From assembly GCA_023614405.1 (NCBI GenBank), contig CM042694.1, positions 134,793,711 through 134,857,710 of the forward strand: DNA of 64,000 nucleotides, in the 5' to 3' direction. The notes under the pieces were generated by a model that did not search any database, had not been told where the DNA came from, and saw nothing but the letters and a program-made list of their open reading frames with translations. How positions within the stretch are numbered: position 1 is the first letter of the stretch; every line of letters begins with the position of its first letter. Both the position numbers and the translations under genes were made by a program. This DNA comes from Avena insularis (lineage: Eukaryota > Streptophyta > Magnoliopsida > Poales > Poaceae). Shown here one piece after another: positions 21,899 to 33,401 of this stretch.

Positions 21899-23201
21899 AT
21901 TGGCGCTGTCTGTGGGAATTGGGAGTGCTGATGTTGCGGCTTCTTCGGCCCTATCAACTGTGATCTACAACTCTGCAACAGTGGATATTCGTCAGCTCTT
22001 CGGCGCCTTCGACTTCACCGTCCACACACCGGCCACCCGCCCGGCCTTCGAGTCTGTGGGCGACGGAGTCAGCCTGGCGATTGGGAGCTTCCGCTTCCAA
22101 GTTGATCAGATGGGCACGCTTCGCATGCCTGATCAGCCGACAACACCGGCGATTGCCCCGGCATCATGGTTCCCTCCATCGATCGACACCCTCAGCCTAA
22201 CGCGCTCAGCGATGAGTCGCGACTCCGATCTAAGCGATCTGGCCACTGAAGATGGAACCTACGGTTCCGAATCTAAAAGTTGTGGAAGCAACAGCTTCCC
22301 TAATCACTTCATGTGCGCCGTCATCAACGCAGGCGACACCTCCGCCAATCATGGCAACGGTGGTAACACCGGCAACGGCACCGATCCGCCCAATCGCGGC
22401 AACGGTGGTAACACCGGCAACGGCACCGATCCACCCAACGCCAGCAACGGTGGCAACGGTGGCAACGGCGGTAACGATGGCAACGGAGGAGCAGTCGAAC
22501 CTCCTAGCATGATCAACGAGCAAACCGGCGAACACGTCGTGATCAGGCTCAACGAGCAAGAGTGGGATCGCTGCCGTGAAGCCCTACGAGGTGCACCTCT
22601 ACCCTTCGGGTCCCCGCAGGAATTGCTAATGGGCTACCACTGGCTCCTAAAAGAGGAATTCAAGCGCCAAAAACAAGCAATCGCGCAACTTGAGGCGCGT
22701 AAAAAGGCAGCAGACGAATCAAGCCTTCGCCGTGCTGGGCTCTCCTCCTACGGAGGATCCTCCTCAAGAGGCAACAAGTACCTCGCCAAGAAGAGGCAGT
22801 CGCGGATGGCTCACCTCACCGAACAAGAGCGCATAGAGGCCACGAAAGTCCTCGACTTCGGCTCTATGACAGTCGACACGAGAGGCAACGTGGTTCCCAG
22901 GACACCGCAAGCCGCGGTGACAGCAGCCACCATGTACCTCCTCAATAACCAGCCGCCAGCTGGAGATCCCCGAACGGCCATGCACCGATCTACGATCGCG
23001 GGCCTAGGGCTAATCGAGGCCGCCTTGACGAGGAGCCGGTACCAGACCCAAAAAAGGGCAAAGCGCTACTCCTCGCCCTTGTCCAACGATGATAGTCACG
23101 ACCTGTCTCGACGCTGCCGCTCACGGGGACACGATTGCACGCGACGAACTCACGCAGCGCAAGATCGACAAGTCAAGGGCACGACGTGCTCGGTCAACTG
23201 A
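21825..23201 (+). pseudogene. gag: Tat gag, N-terminal part
   Basis: The frame opens with MSPALPPSPKP inside the LTR and crosses the LTR border and primer-binding site without a stop. A low-complexity stretch of Gly/Asn repeats (GNGGNTGNGTDPPN units of 45 bp, 22353-22500) splits the region. After RRCRSRGHD the frame ends at a TGA at 23199, while gag homology goes on in a second frame that starts before 23100, so a frameshift lies near 23090. Confidence 0.8.
21901..21917 (+). other. Tat primer-binding site
   Basis: TGGCGCTGTCTGTGGGA lies two bases inside the 5' LTR. A TGGCGC start is compatible with pairing to a tRNA 3' end (…GCGCCA); I do not assign the tRNA. Confidence 0.65.
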
Positions 23202-25080
23202 CTCGGAAGAGGAAGATGGGGAGCTCTGTGGCGCCAGATGCTTCAGCAGATCCATCAGGCAAAAGCGAATGCCTAAAGGGTTTAAACTCCCATCGGAGAA
23301 CCCGAAATTTGACGGTCTGCAAGACCCCAAGATCTGGCTGGAGGATCACATCTCCTCCGTCAGGCTACATGGAGGCAGTCGAAGTACTGCCATGCAATGC
23401 TTGCAGCTACAGCTACAGGGCGCCGCCCGGGAATGGCTCAATAACCTCCCACGCGGATCCATTCGCAGTTGGGATGAGCTGGTCTACAACTTCGTGCGCA
23501 ACTTTAAAGGCACGTACAAACGGCCCGCCTCAATTGAAGAATTGAGATGCTGCCAGCAAAGATCTGGCGAATCGCTGCGCTCTTACATCCAAAGGTGGTC
23601 CATCATCAAGAACTCCGCAGAGAACATCTCGGAAGACCGCGCGATTGATGCATTCAACTGTGGTGTCCGCCGCATGGAACTCAGGGAAGAGCTAGGCCGC
23701 TCAAAGCCCCAGACCATCGACCACCTGATGGAGATCACGAATCGGTGGGCCGATGGAGAAGATTCGGTGAAGAATCGCGTTCACTCCGACGAGGAAGTAG
23801 AACTCGAACGCAGACGCGACCGCCGGGGGAAACGTCGCATGCACATCTACGACGATCGTGACGACGTCAACATGGTCACAGTCGGCTACGCCGATAGACA
23901 CGATGATAACCGCAATAGCGGATACCGCAGCGACGGATACTGGGACTCCGAGAAAACCACGCAAGTGTGGCAACGCCGCACTCGCGATGAGGCACCCGCG
24001 ACCTCCATCGAGGACAAACTGTCTGGGCCATGCACTATACACTTCTACATCGACAAGCATGATGGCAAGAGAAAGTCCAGCCACCTCCTCAAGGATTGCC
24101 GCGAGTTCCTCAAGCTACACGAGGGATTGGTTCGGATGAACCGCAACGCTGTCGAAAGAGGCTACGGAGCCGCTCCAGGCGCTGTGGCACATGGCGCACC
24201 ACCACCACCACCTGAGCCACCCCCGAATGGAGCTGCACCGGACCAGCACCACGGAGGCAAACCGTACCCACGGGCCATGGGTACCATGATGATCCAAAAG
24301 GGGCGCCCCTCCAACAGGGTGCAAAAGGCCATCACTCGCCAAGTCAACTTGGCCACGCACTCGCCACCATCCACCACTGAGTACCTCAGTGGCAGCGAGT
24401 CGTGCATTAATTTCGACAAACACGACCACCCGCCTCAAGTACCTCGCCCAGGTCATTGCCTCCTCGTACTCGAGGCGCAAATTGGAGGCTTCGACATGAG
24501 TCGCGTCTTCATGGATGGCGGAAGCGGCATCAACCTCATATTCGCGAGTACCTTCCGAGCAAGGAGGATCCCTCTAACCTGCTTGGAGGCATCGGACACA
24601 ATGTTCCATGACATCGTCCTAGGGAAAGGCGTATACCCCTTGGGCAAAATCAACCTCGGCGTCATCTTTGGCACGCCGAAGAACTTCCGGCGTGAGCGCA
24701 TCGACTTTGAGGTCGTCGACTGGCCCTCACAATACCATTGCATCCTTGGGCGCGTCGCATTCGCCAGGTTCATGGCAGTACCCCACTACGACTACCTGCA
24801 GATGAAAATGCCAGGTCTCAACGGCGTCATAACGATCAATGGGAACTTTGAGCGATCTGACGCTTGCGACAGGGAATTCAACAGAATCTCCCAGTCCTTC
24901 GGCATGCAGGAGGAACTCGCAAGACTGAAAGAGACGACGAACAACAGTCTGCCTCCCTTGAGTAGGCCAAGCTCACCTGATCTCTCCTTTGACTCATCCG
25001 TGCACACAAAGAAGGTGCAGGTCCATCCATCGGATCCCGCCAAGACGACCCTCATCGCCAACAACTTGAGTCCCGCATAG
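23089..25080 (+). pseudogene. Tat gag core and protease
   Basis: A retrotransposon gag domain is seen around PKFDGLQDPKIWLEDHISSV and REWLNNLPRGSIRSWDEL (23300-23700). A Cys/His segment (CTIHFYIDKHDGKRKSSHL, then CREF) near 24040 stands where a zinc knuckle would be. The protease has DGGSGIN at 24514 in place of the usual DTGA, as in other Tat-type proteases, and ends with HCILGR. It closes at an in-frame TAG (25078-25080) beyond which the pol frame continues unchanged. Confidence 0.88.
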
Positions 25081-28000
25081 GAACTCGCGCTCGTCGAATT
25101 CCTCCGTGAGCACTGAGAAATTTTTGCCTGGTGTCCTGCGGACATGCTAGGAATTCCTAGGGAAGTCGCCGAGCACGCACTCAATGTCAACCCCGACGCA
25201 AGGCCAGTCAAGCAAACAATCAGGCGACTGTCTGAGCCACGAGCGCAGACAGTCAGAATGGAGATCAACAGACTCCTCGAGGCCAAGTTCATACGCAAGA
25301 TCAAGGAAAGCACTTGGCTCGCCAATACGGTGCTGGTACCAAAAAAGGACACTGACATCCTACGGATGTGTGTGGACTTCACTTCTTTAAACAAGCACTG
25401 CCCAAAAGATCACTTTCCGCTGCCACGGATCGACCAGATCATCGACTCCACCGCGGGATGCGAGCGCCTCTGCTTCCTCGACGCCTACTCAGGCTATAAT
25501 CAAATTCGAATGAAGGAGGAAGATCAGGAGAAAACAACATTTACAACGCCCTTTGGTGTGTTCTGCTACAACACAATGCCCTTCGGGCTAAAAAACATGG
25601 GAGCCACCTACCAGTGATGCATGCAGGCTTGCCTCACGAAACAACTAGGTCGCAACATCCAAGTCTATGTTGATGACATAGTAATCAAGACCAAGGAGGA
25701 AGCCTCTCTAATCGATGATTTGCGCGAAACCTTCGCCAACCTCGATCGCTATCGGATCAAGCTCAATCCGGACAAATGCGCCTTCGGCGTACCATCTGGG
25801 CAGCTACTCGGATACCTCATCTCCGGGAGGGGGATCGAGGCAAACCCGAAGAAGATAAAAGCCATACTGGCCATGGAGAAGCCGAAGAACATAAGAGGTG
25901 TCCAGCAACTGGTCAGACGAATCGCGGCCCTCAGTCGATTTATCAATCGGATGGGTGAAAAGGCACTGCCCTTCTACCAGCTCCTTCGCAAAGCCGAAAA
26001 ATTCGAGTGGACCAATGAAGCACAAGAAACATTAGAAGATCTCAAGTGCTTGCTATCCACCTCGCCGGTACTGGTGACTCCACGAGAAAGGGAACCACTG
26101 TTGTTGTACATCTCCACCACTAACCAGGTGGTCAGCACAGTGCTCGTCGTCGAGCGAGCCGAGGAAAACAAAGTCCATGGCGTACAACACCCGGTATACT
26201 ACCTCAGCGAGGTCCTCACGCCAACAAAACAGTGGTACCCGCACTACCAGAAGCTGGCGTACGGCGTCTTTATGACCGCCCGGTGACTGCGCCACTACTT
26301 CCAGGAACACCCAATCGTGGTAGTCAATGACGCCCCGTTGGGGCATCTCCTCAATAACCCCGACGCCACGGGGCGAGTCGCGCTTTGGGGAATAGAGCTG
26401 TCTCCACGAGACATCACATACGAAAAACGCGACGCCATCAAGTCGCAAGTGCTCCCTGACTTTCTCGTGCACTGGATGGAGAACCAACTCCCAAACAAGC
26501 TGGATATGTCCTACCTCTGGACAATGCACTTCGATGGGTCCAAACGGAAAAACGGAGCAGGCGCAGGTGTCCTATTGACATCACCTCAAGGGGACAAGCT
26601 GAAATATATCCTGCGAATGCAGTTCACAGCCTCAAACAACGAGGCTGAATACGAGGCCCTGTTGCACGGGATGAGGATGGCAAAAGCCTGTGGTGCCAAA
26701 AGGCTATATGGCGACTCCAAGTTGGTCGTGAACCAAACAATGCACGAGTGTGACGCACTGAACGACAACATGATCGCGTACCATGACCCCTACGATACAC
26801 TCGAAGGAGACTTCGACGGTTGCGAGTTGCGACACATAGGTCGTGAAAGCAACGAGGAGGCGGACACACTCGCCAACATAGGCTCTACCTGTGCCCCCAT
26901 ACCACCTGGGGTATTTCTCGAGTGCATATGCGAACGCTCCATCAAGCCAAAGGCCGCAGGGAAGAAAACAAGCGCAACAACGGACTCGGAGGCTACGCCA
27001 CCCAATGAGCCAATGGCACTCGATGACTTGGAGCTGGACACAGGACTCGAGGGACTAATGAACGTCATGATGATCGAGCAATCTTGGACGCAGCCGTACA
27101 CTATGTACCTCCTCAGCAAGAGACTACCGGACAATCCGACAGATGCATGGCACATCGTGCGGTGCTCCAAGGCATTCGCCGTTCTCAACGGCGAACTGTA
27201 TAAACGCAGCATCACAGGAGTACTACAACGATGCGTCTCCATGGCTGACGGAAGAGCAATACTCCTCGACATCCATGAAGGGACCTGCGGGCACCACGCA
27301 GGCAGTCGCGCCCTTGTCGCCAAAGCTCTACGAGCTGGATTTTACTGGCCCACGGCCATGCGCGACGCCAAGGACATAGTTCAAAAATGCAATGCTTGCC
27401 AGCGATTCGCGGACAAGCCACATGCACCAGGCGCAGAGCTACGGCCTATTCCATTGGTCTGGCCCTTTGCACAATAGGGGCTTGATATGGTTGGCAAGCT
27501 GCCAAGATCCTCGCGCGGAGGCTACGTCTACCTCTTGGTGGCAGTCGACAAATTCACCAAGTGGATCGAGGCCATGCCAATGACCAACCAATCAGGGCAC
27601 AGCGCAGTCAAGTTCTTCGAGTCCATCGCTCACCGCTTCGGGCGTACACACATTATTACCGACAACGGGATGAACTTCACATCCAAGGAGTTCCAAGAAT
27701 TCTGCGAGAACCTGGGGATCAACATCAGCTACGCCTCAGTAGCACATCCATAGACCAACGGTCAGGTGGAAAAAGCAAACGGGCTCGTCTACAGCGGCAT
27801 CAAGAAGCGACTCCTGCGACCACTCGAGCAAGCGGTGGGTTGCTGGCCAGATGAGCTGCAATCCGTACTCTGGAGTCTACGTACAACTCCAAACAGCGCC
27901 ACGGGCTACACGCCATTCTTTATGATGCACGGAGCAGAAGCAGTACTACCCGCCGAGGTACGGAACAAGGCGCCACGCGTAGTCACCTACAGCGAGCAAG

Positions 28001-28251
28001 AATCATCCCTCGCACTCGAAGACTCCGTCGACCTGCTCGACGAAGCAAGAAAAATCGCCACAGAAAGATCTACGATCTACCAGCAGAACCTGCGCAACTA
28101 CCACAGTAGAAGGCTTCGCCCCAGATCCTTCGTCGAAGGTGACTTGGTCCTGCGACTGAAGCAGCAGGGGCATCTCAAGCTCGAGTCCCCACGAAGGACC
28201 GTGCGTGATTACGTAGTAATCCTATGTGGCGCTATCGCCTTAAAGACCTAG
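25081..28251 (+). pseudogene. pol: Tat pol: RT, RNase H, second RNase H, integrase (five in-frame stops)
   Basis: RT shows LVPKKD, CVDFTSLNKHCPKD, FLDAYSGYNQI and YVDD at 25666-25677. A first RNase H remnant follows (VYYLSEVLTPTKQWYPHYQK), then a second RNase H with FDGSKRKNGAGAGVLL, NNEAEYEALLHG and YGDSKLVVNQ. Integrase has the His/Cys finger (GHHAGSR... CNACQRF), the core with DKFTKWIEAMP and TDNGMNF, and ends near 28251. In-frame stops at 25114, 25615, 26284, 27475 and 27751 interrupt one continuous frame; flanking residues identify each as a mutated conserved position. Confidence 0.92.
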
Positions 28252-28736
28252 AGATGGAGTCGACCAACCCTTGAAAAAACGTCGCTGACGCTTCTACCCC
28301 TAGTAGTTTTACTTTTTACATCGCAGCCAAGGCTACTTAGCCGCACATTGTACCTCGCACTGTTCTTCGAATAAATAAAAGCTAAGTGCCCCAAAACTCC
28401 GTGTTCTCCTTTACTTTGTCAATTTTTATACTCGGAGGTTGCGCCACCCATACGTCTGTTCTTCGAACCAGTAACGCAATATCCTGAGTAGCTGACACAT
28501 CAATCGAACCCCTTAATACAAATCCTACCCAGCTGCAATGCACCTGGCAGGTTGACAAGGGACCAAGGGAAAAGATAGCCAGGCTAACGAAAAGGACTCG
28601 CATAGTGCAATACACCTCACGCTTACAAAGCTATTTGTACACATTCAACAATAAATTATCTACAAATATATATGAACTTTACAACACAAGTACACTTATG
28701 TGCAGGATACATATTTGGCTACCCTTGCAACAGAAG
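28252..28736. other. Tat element: spacer after pol and end of the antisense gene
   Basis: Mostly non-coding, with the polyadenylation-like AATAAATAAA near 28370. The antisense gene would reach its stop codon at 28719-28721, because the minus-strand frame at 41097 continues at 28736 after removal of the LARD and reads five further codons. Confidence 0.6.
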
Positions 28737-28741
28737 AACAT

Positions 28742-31700
28742 TGTAACTACCTCGGTGAATTACGCTCCTAGTTACAAGCCTGGATGAGCAGAAAGGGTTG
28801 AAATAGTACGGTGGGGCCCAAATGCCACTCACAGGTAGACCTTTCGGCTGTCCCAACCATTTCTAAGCATCGGGACCAGAACGGGCGGCGTAATCGGCAG
28901 GCGAAGGGATCAACTACATACACAAATGAGTATGTATGCAAGCCACCATACAACAGTACATCAGAGCCATTCCATCTAAAAAGAAAGGAAATATAGCAAC
29001 GCCATACGGCAAGATCCAAACATCCTAGATAGATATAGTAGTTTAGGATATCTCCTCATACATCAAACATCAGAGTAACAAGCGGAAGCGGAAAACAAGA
29101 TCCGAGTACGGATAAGAAGCAAATCGGCATAAGATGCCCCATAATAAACACATCCCGCCCACAGATCTCACGGATCCCCGTTCCCGGAATCTCTACACCG
29201 AATGATCGTTGCCCACATCGTCCGTCTCCTCCACCCAGTATCCATCTTGCGAGGGTACCTGTTCATCTGAACCAAATAATTTATCGTGTGAGACCCTAGG
29301 GGTACTCAGCAAGTCTTTATGCCGCTAAAGGGGACACAACCTGGGGTGACGCAATTGCAGCAAAAGATAAACCCTAGCAATTCTATAGATACTCGCTAAC
29401 CATCCGCCTAACCAAAGATAGACGGACGTCCGTGAATTAATAACAACAGTTATAACGGTAATCTTAACAGATCCATCCTCCTCCTCGCTTACCGACGAGG
29501 AAGCGGACGAACAACCCCCCATCCGTTGGCAGTTTTATTATCCATTCCATGAGTGTTGCACTATTTACTAGTCAAGTACTTAGTCAGATTAAAAGCGGTA
29601 CTTTAGTTATGCTTGTCTATGATCGAGAAACTGTGCTCCAAGTCGTCCATAACCGCGGACACGGCTTTCAGAAAGTTTTACCCTGCAGGGGTGCACAAAT
29701 AGCAACACACACTCGATCAACCTCGGAAAAACCAAATCAAAACCAACGAGGCAGTCACGACAAAGCGATCACAGGATTCAGAAATATTTCAGGGGCCACC
29801 CCATTGAGCTACCCACAAGTTAGCCGACTCGAGACGGCCTCAAGGTTTGTGGAGCCGGTATAACGATCGGGAACCCGAAAGTGTGACTGGCTTGTCGACA
29901 CAGCTAAACGGGTCACGGCCCTAAACAAGATAAAGGTGCAGGCTCGCACAATTTAAAATAAAGCGAAGCGTGGCATAAGTACAGGATAGTAAATAAAACC
30001 TCAAACTAGTTTGTGGCCCCAAGAAATAAGAATGAATCAAGCTCGCCTGGGGGTTCATAAGCCTCCCGGATGTGGATAGCGAATATTCAAGGAACAGGAA
30101 TCAAGTACTCGGGGTCCTACGGGACACAAGTGAGCCTGAAAAACCAAATAGCGAATATGGCTCACCGATGCCACTTTCATTAGTTATCCCATTACTACTC
30201 AGATTAAGTTGTATAGGTACCTCGTTATCCATCAGACACTCACATACCCTACACATGCTGTTCTACGACTCGCATGGCTCAAACAACTCCTGTAGTAATG
30301 GCTCATGGGATGGAGGAACAAGCTTCGGTGGGGTTTAAAAGTAAAGGCTATGCAATACTTGGGATTCAGATTAATGCAAACGCGACTCAATGATGCAAGA
30401 ATAAGATAGAGGCAATAGGTACTATATGTATGCAAGCATGTGGTAGTGCTTGCCTGGCAGCTCAGTTGAAGCAAGGGAAGGATCTGGGTAGTGCTCCTGG
30501 GTATCTTGATATATCCCCTGCTCAGCGTCTATTCGAAGAAGAACCAAACAAACAAGGGCCAACATAAATAAAGTGCGCAAGCATATGAATTAAATGCGAC
30601 AAGCAAACAATCATGCCATGATGAATGATGCACAATTTGCATGGAAATAAAGTAGCATGGCATGGGTGAGGTGTGGAATACAATAATAAAGCATTTAATT
30701 GAGTTTTGACCACATTTTAACCTCAAAATAGTTGCTGTAAACTTTATATTTATATGATGCATGCTTCAAAACAAAACATGGAATGCATAAACAGAAAGGT
30801 CTCGTCGAGCTAATCATTTTAGACATATCATTTGTTAAATTTGGACTTATAAAACAAAAGTTATTAATTAATTAGGGCAAAAGGGCATTTTATTGTAATT
30901 TAATCAACTTGGAAAAATAAAGTGTCCAAAAATATATTTTGAATGGCATATTTGAATTCCTCACATTTTTCTGATTTCAAAACATATATTATTTGTATTA
31001 TTTGGAAATATAATTTAAAAGTTATATTAAAACATATTTGAATTTTGAATTTGAAATAATTTGGAAAAGATTTGAATTAAAACAGAATACATAAAAGGTT
31101 TTTGTCACTCGGCCCAGAGCTAGCCACAGCCAATGACCAGTGGGGTCATCTTGGGCAAACAACTGGACAGAATTCTTCCATCACCGCGCGAGCCAGCCCT
31201 AAGCGAATGACAGCTGGGCCCACAAGATCAAGGGTCCACATGCCACGGACGGAGTTGGGCTGCCACGCGGCACGGCGAGGGAGCGCGGGTTAAGGTTTAC
31301 AAAAGGCTAGGGGGTGTTCTGTAAAAGTGCTAGCTGGTGACTAGTGGGCAGGCGGACCATGGGTTTAGCCACAAAAGGTGCAGGGGTTAAGTGGAAGCAC
31401 CATGGCACATCTTTGTTCCTCTTCTCGCCGAGCATGGATCGATGAGCGCGGCTGGGCGGGGGATCGATCCTGGGACCTAGGGCTCACATGAGGCGGAGCC
31501 ATGCGGTGGCTGGGCTTGGTGACAAGGGGTTGGGGCCTAGATGGGGTCTTCTGCGAGGAGCGAGCAGCGGCTGCCCGTCGGCACCGAGGTGTCTGACGAA
31601 CGTCTCATGGATCTAGGGCGACGGGCGAGGGCATGCCCAGGGGTTAAGTGGCTCACCGTGGGGCCGACGTGTCGGCGTTCTCGGAAGGCGCAGGGGATCG

Positions 31701-33387
31701 GCGTCGCAGCAGACGGAGCTAGGGTTTGGACGTTGGGCTCACGGCTGGCGCGCTGGTGCTCCTCTGCTCGGCTCCGTGTCTGAGGTGACGTAGGGGAGCT
31801 CCACGGCCTTCCTCGACACCAGCGATCGTCACGCCACCGGCTGGAAGAGGGGGATCGGAGGAGACCGACGGTGGCCGGCGAGAGAGAGAGGTCGGTGGTG
31901 GAGAGGGAGGGGAGGAGCGGCAGGCGCTCTGGGCGGATCTGGGGGAGGCAGAGGGGAGCCGGGGATGGTGGTAGGTAGCAGAGAGAGGGGGAGGTGCCGT
32001 GGAGAAGTGGTGGAGGGAAAAGGTGGCCTCGGCCTTTTCTGCCTCTCCTCGAGCACGTGCTCGGTCGGGCAGGGGCAGGGCAGGCAGGGGGTGGCTTCCA
32101 GGTGGGACCAGAGGGCGAGGCCAAGGAGGCAGGGGCAGGCTCGGGCTAGGGGGCCACAAGGCAGGGAGAGAAGAGAGGGAGAGAGGGTAGGCTCGGGTTA
32201 GGGTTTTGGGGGAGCCTCGGGTGAGCTAGGCTCGGTTAGGGTTTGGTATGAGGGTAGCTAGGGCAGGGGTGAGGTGGCCAGGGAGAGAGGGTGGCCGGTG
32301 GGGCCAAGCTAGGTGAGAGAGAGAGAGGCCGAGAGAGAGGGAGGTGAGAGCTAGGGATGCTCGGTTTAGGGTTTAGGAGAGGGGGTATGGTGATGATGGG
32401 GTAGATGATAGGGAGGAGCTTAGCTAGAGGGTAAGAGAGAGAGATGAGTGGGATGATTAGGGTTTAGCTACTTGCTTGCACCAAGCTAGATCAACAAGAA
32501 TAGGTGGATGAGGGTATGGATGGGGATAGATGTAGTTTTTAGCATGTCCCAAACAAAACAAGCATGAAGAGAGGTAGAGAGAGATGGGAGAAAAGATCCA
32601 CTCAAAATTCAAATAAAACCCAAAGGACAAGCAAAAGGTGGTACTTGCATGGCCCATGCATAAATAATTAATGCCATGATTATCCTTGTGAAAACAATAT
32701 TATTAACAAGGCATTATTACTATGCATTACCCAAAAAGGTGGAGTAAGGCCAAGCAACAGAAACAAGTGAAAGTTTCAGATGAATTAGATGGAGATGCTC
32801 ACATTTGATTATAATTGGTACTTGCTAGTGTGTTTATTCCACTAGATGTTTAGTAGTCCCAATAATACCCCAACATGAGCATAACTCCATGATAATCCAT
32901 GTGGAAGCTAGGAAGAAGGGTTCCACTCACAAGGCATGCAAAGGTGGCCATGTGGCTCTCATATATCAATGATGTGAAAACAACATGATGCTAAGATGAG
33001 AGCATGTGGAAAAATAGAATTGGATCCATCCCAACCCACATGAGCTAGAGGTAAAGCCAATAAGTGCCAAGCTCATATTTAGCTGGGTGGTGGAATTATA
33101 AGGTGGTGAAAGAAAGGTGGTGGAGTTAATAAAAGATATGCCCCCAACTCAACTTGGGCATTTAAACAATATATCAAGACCCAAATACAATATCAAGAGG
33201 CAAATACAATTGACAATGCATATGAGACAAGAACCAAATGAAAAAGGGTTTTATGTGATGCTCAAATGCAAGGTGGCATGATGACATGAGCATGATATAA
33301 TGATGATGCAACAATTATATATATGAAGTAGCATCTATATAGACTAGGCTAGTAGCATTGCAATTGTTAGACAATTGGGATGCTACA
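28742..33387 (-). repeat. LARD 3' LTR (left), 4646 bp
   Basis: Near-identical to 36448-41096. It has an AT-rich half (30550-31080) and a GC/GA-rich half (31400-32400) with GA tracts near 32310 and 32560. Its long overlapping frames in the GA-rich part are compositional and show no domain. Confidence 0.93.
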
Positions 33388-33401
33388 ACTCTCCCCCACT
33401 A
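33388..33401 (-). other. LARD polypurine tract
   Basis: On the minus strand the internal region ends AGTGGGGGAGAGT directly before the 3' LTR, a typical polypurine primer. Confidence 0.8.

Noticed and set aside
31537..32159. Overlapping frames of 146 and 195 codons on the minus strand of the LARD LTR
   Set aside because: They arise from GC/GA-rich composition, overlap on both strands, show no domain, and change sequence in the other LTR copies.
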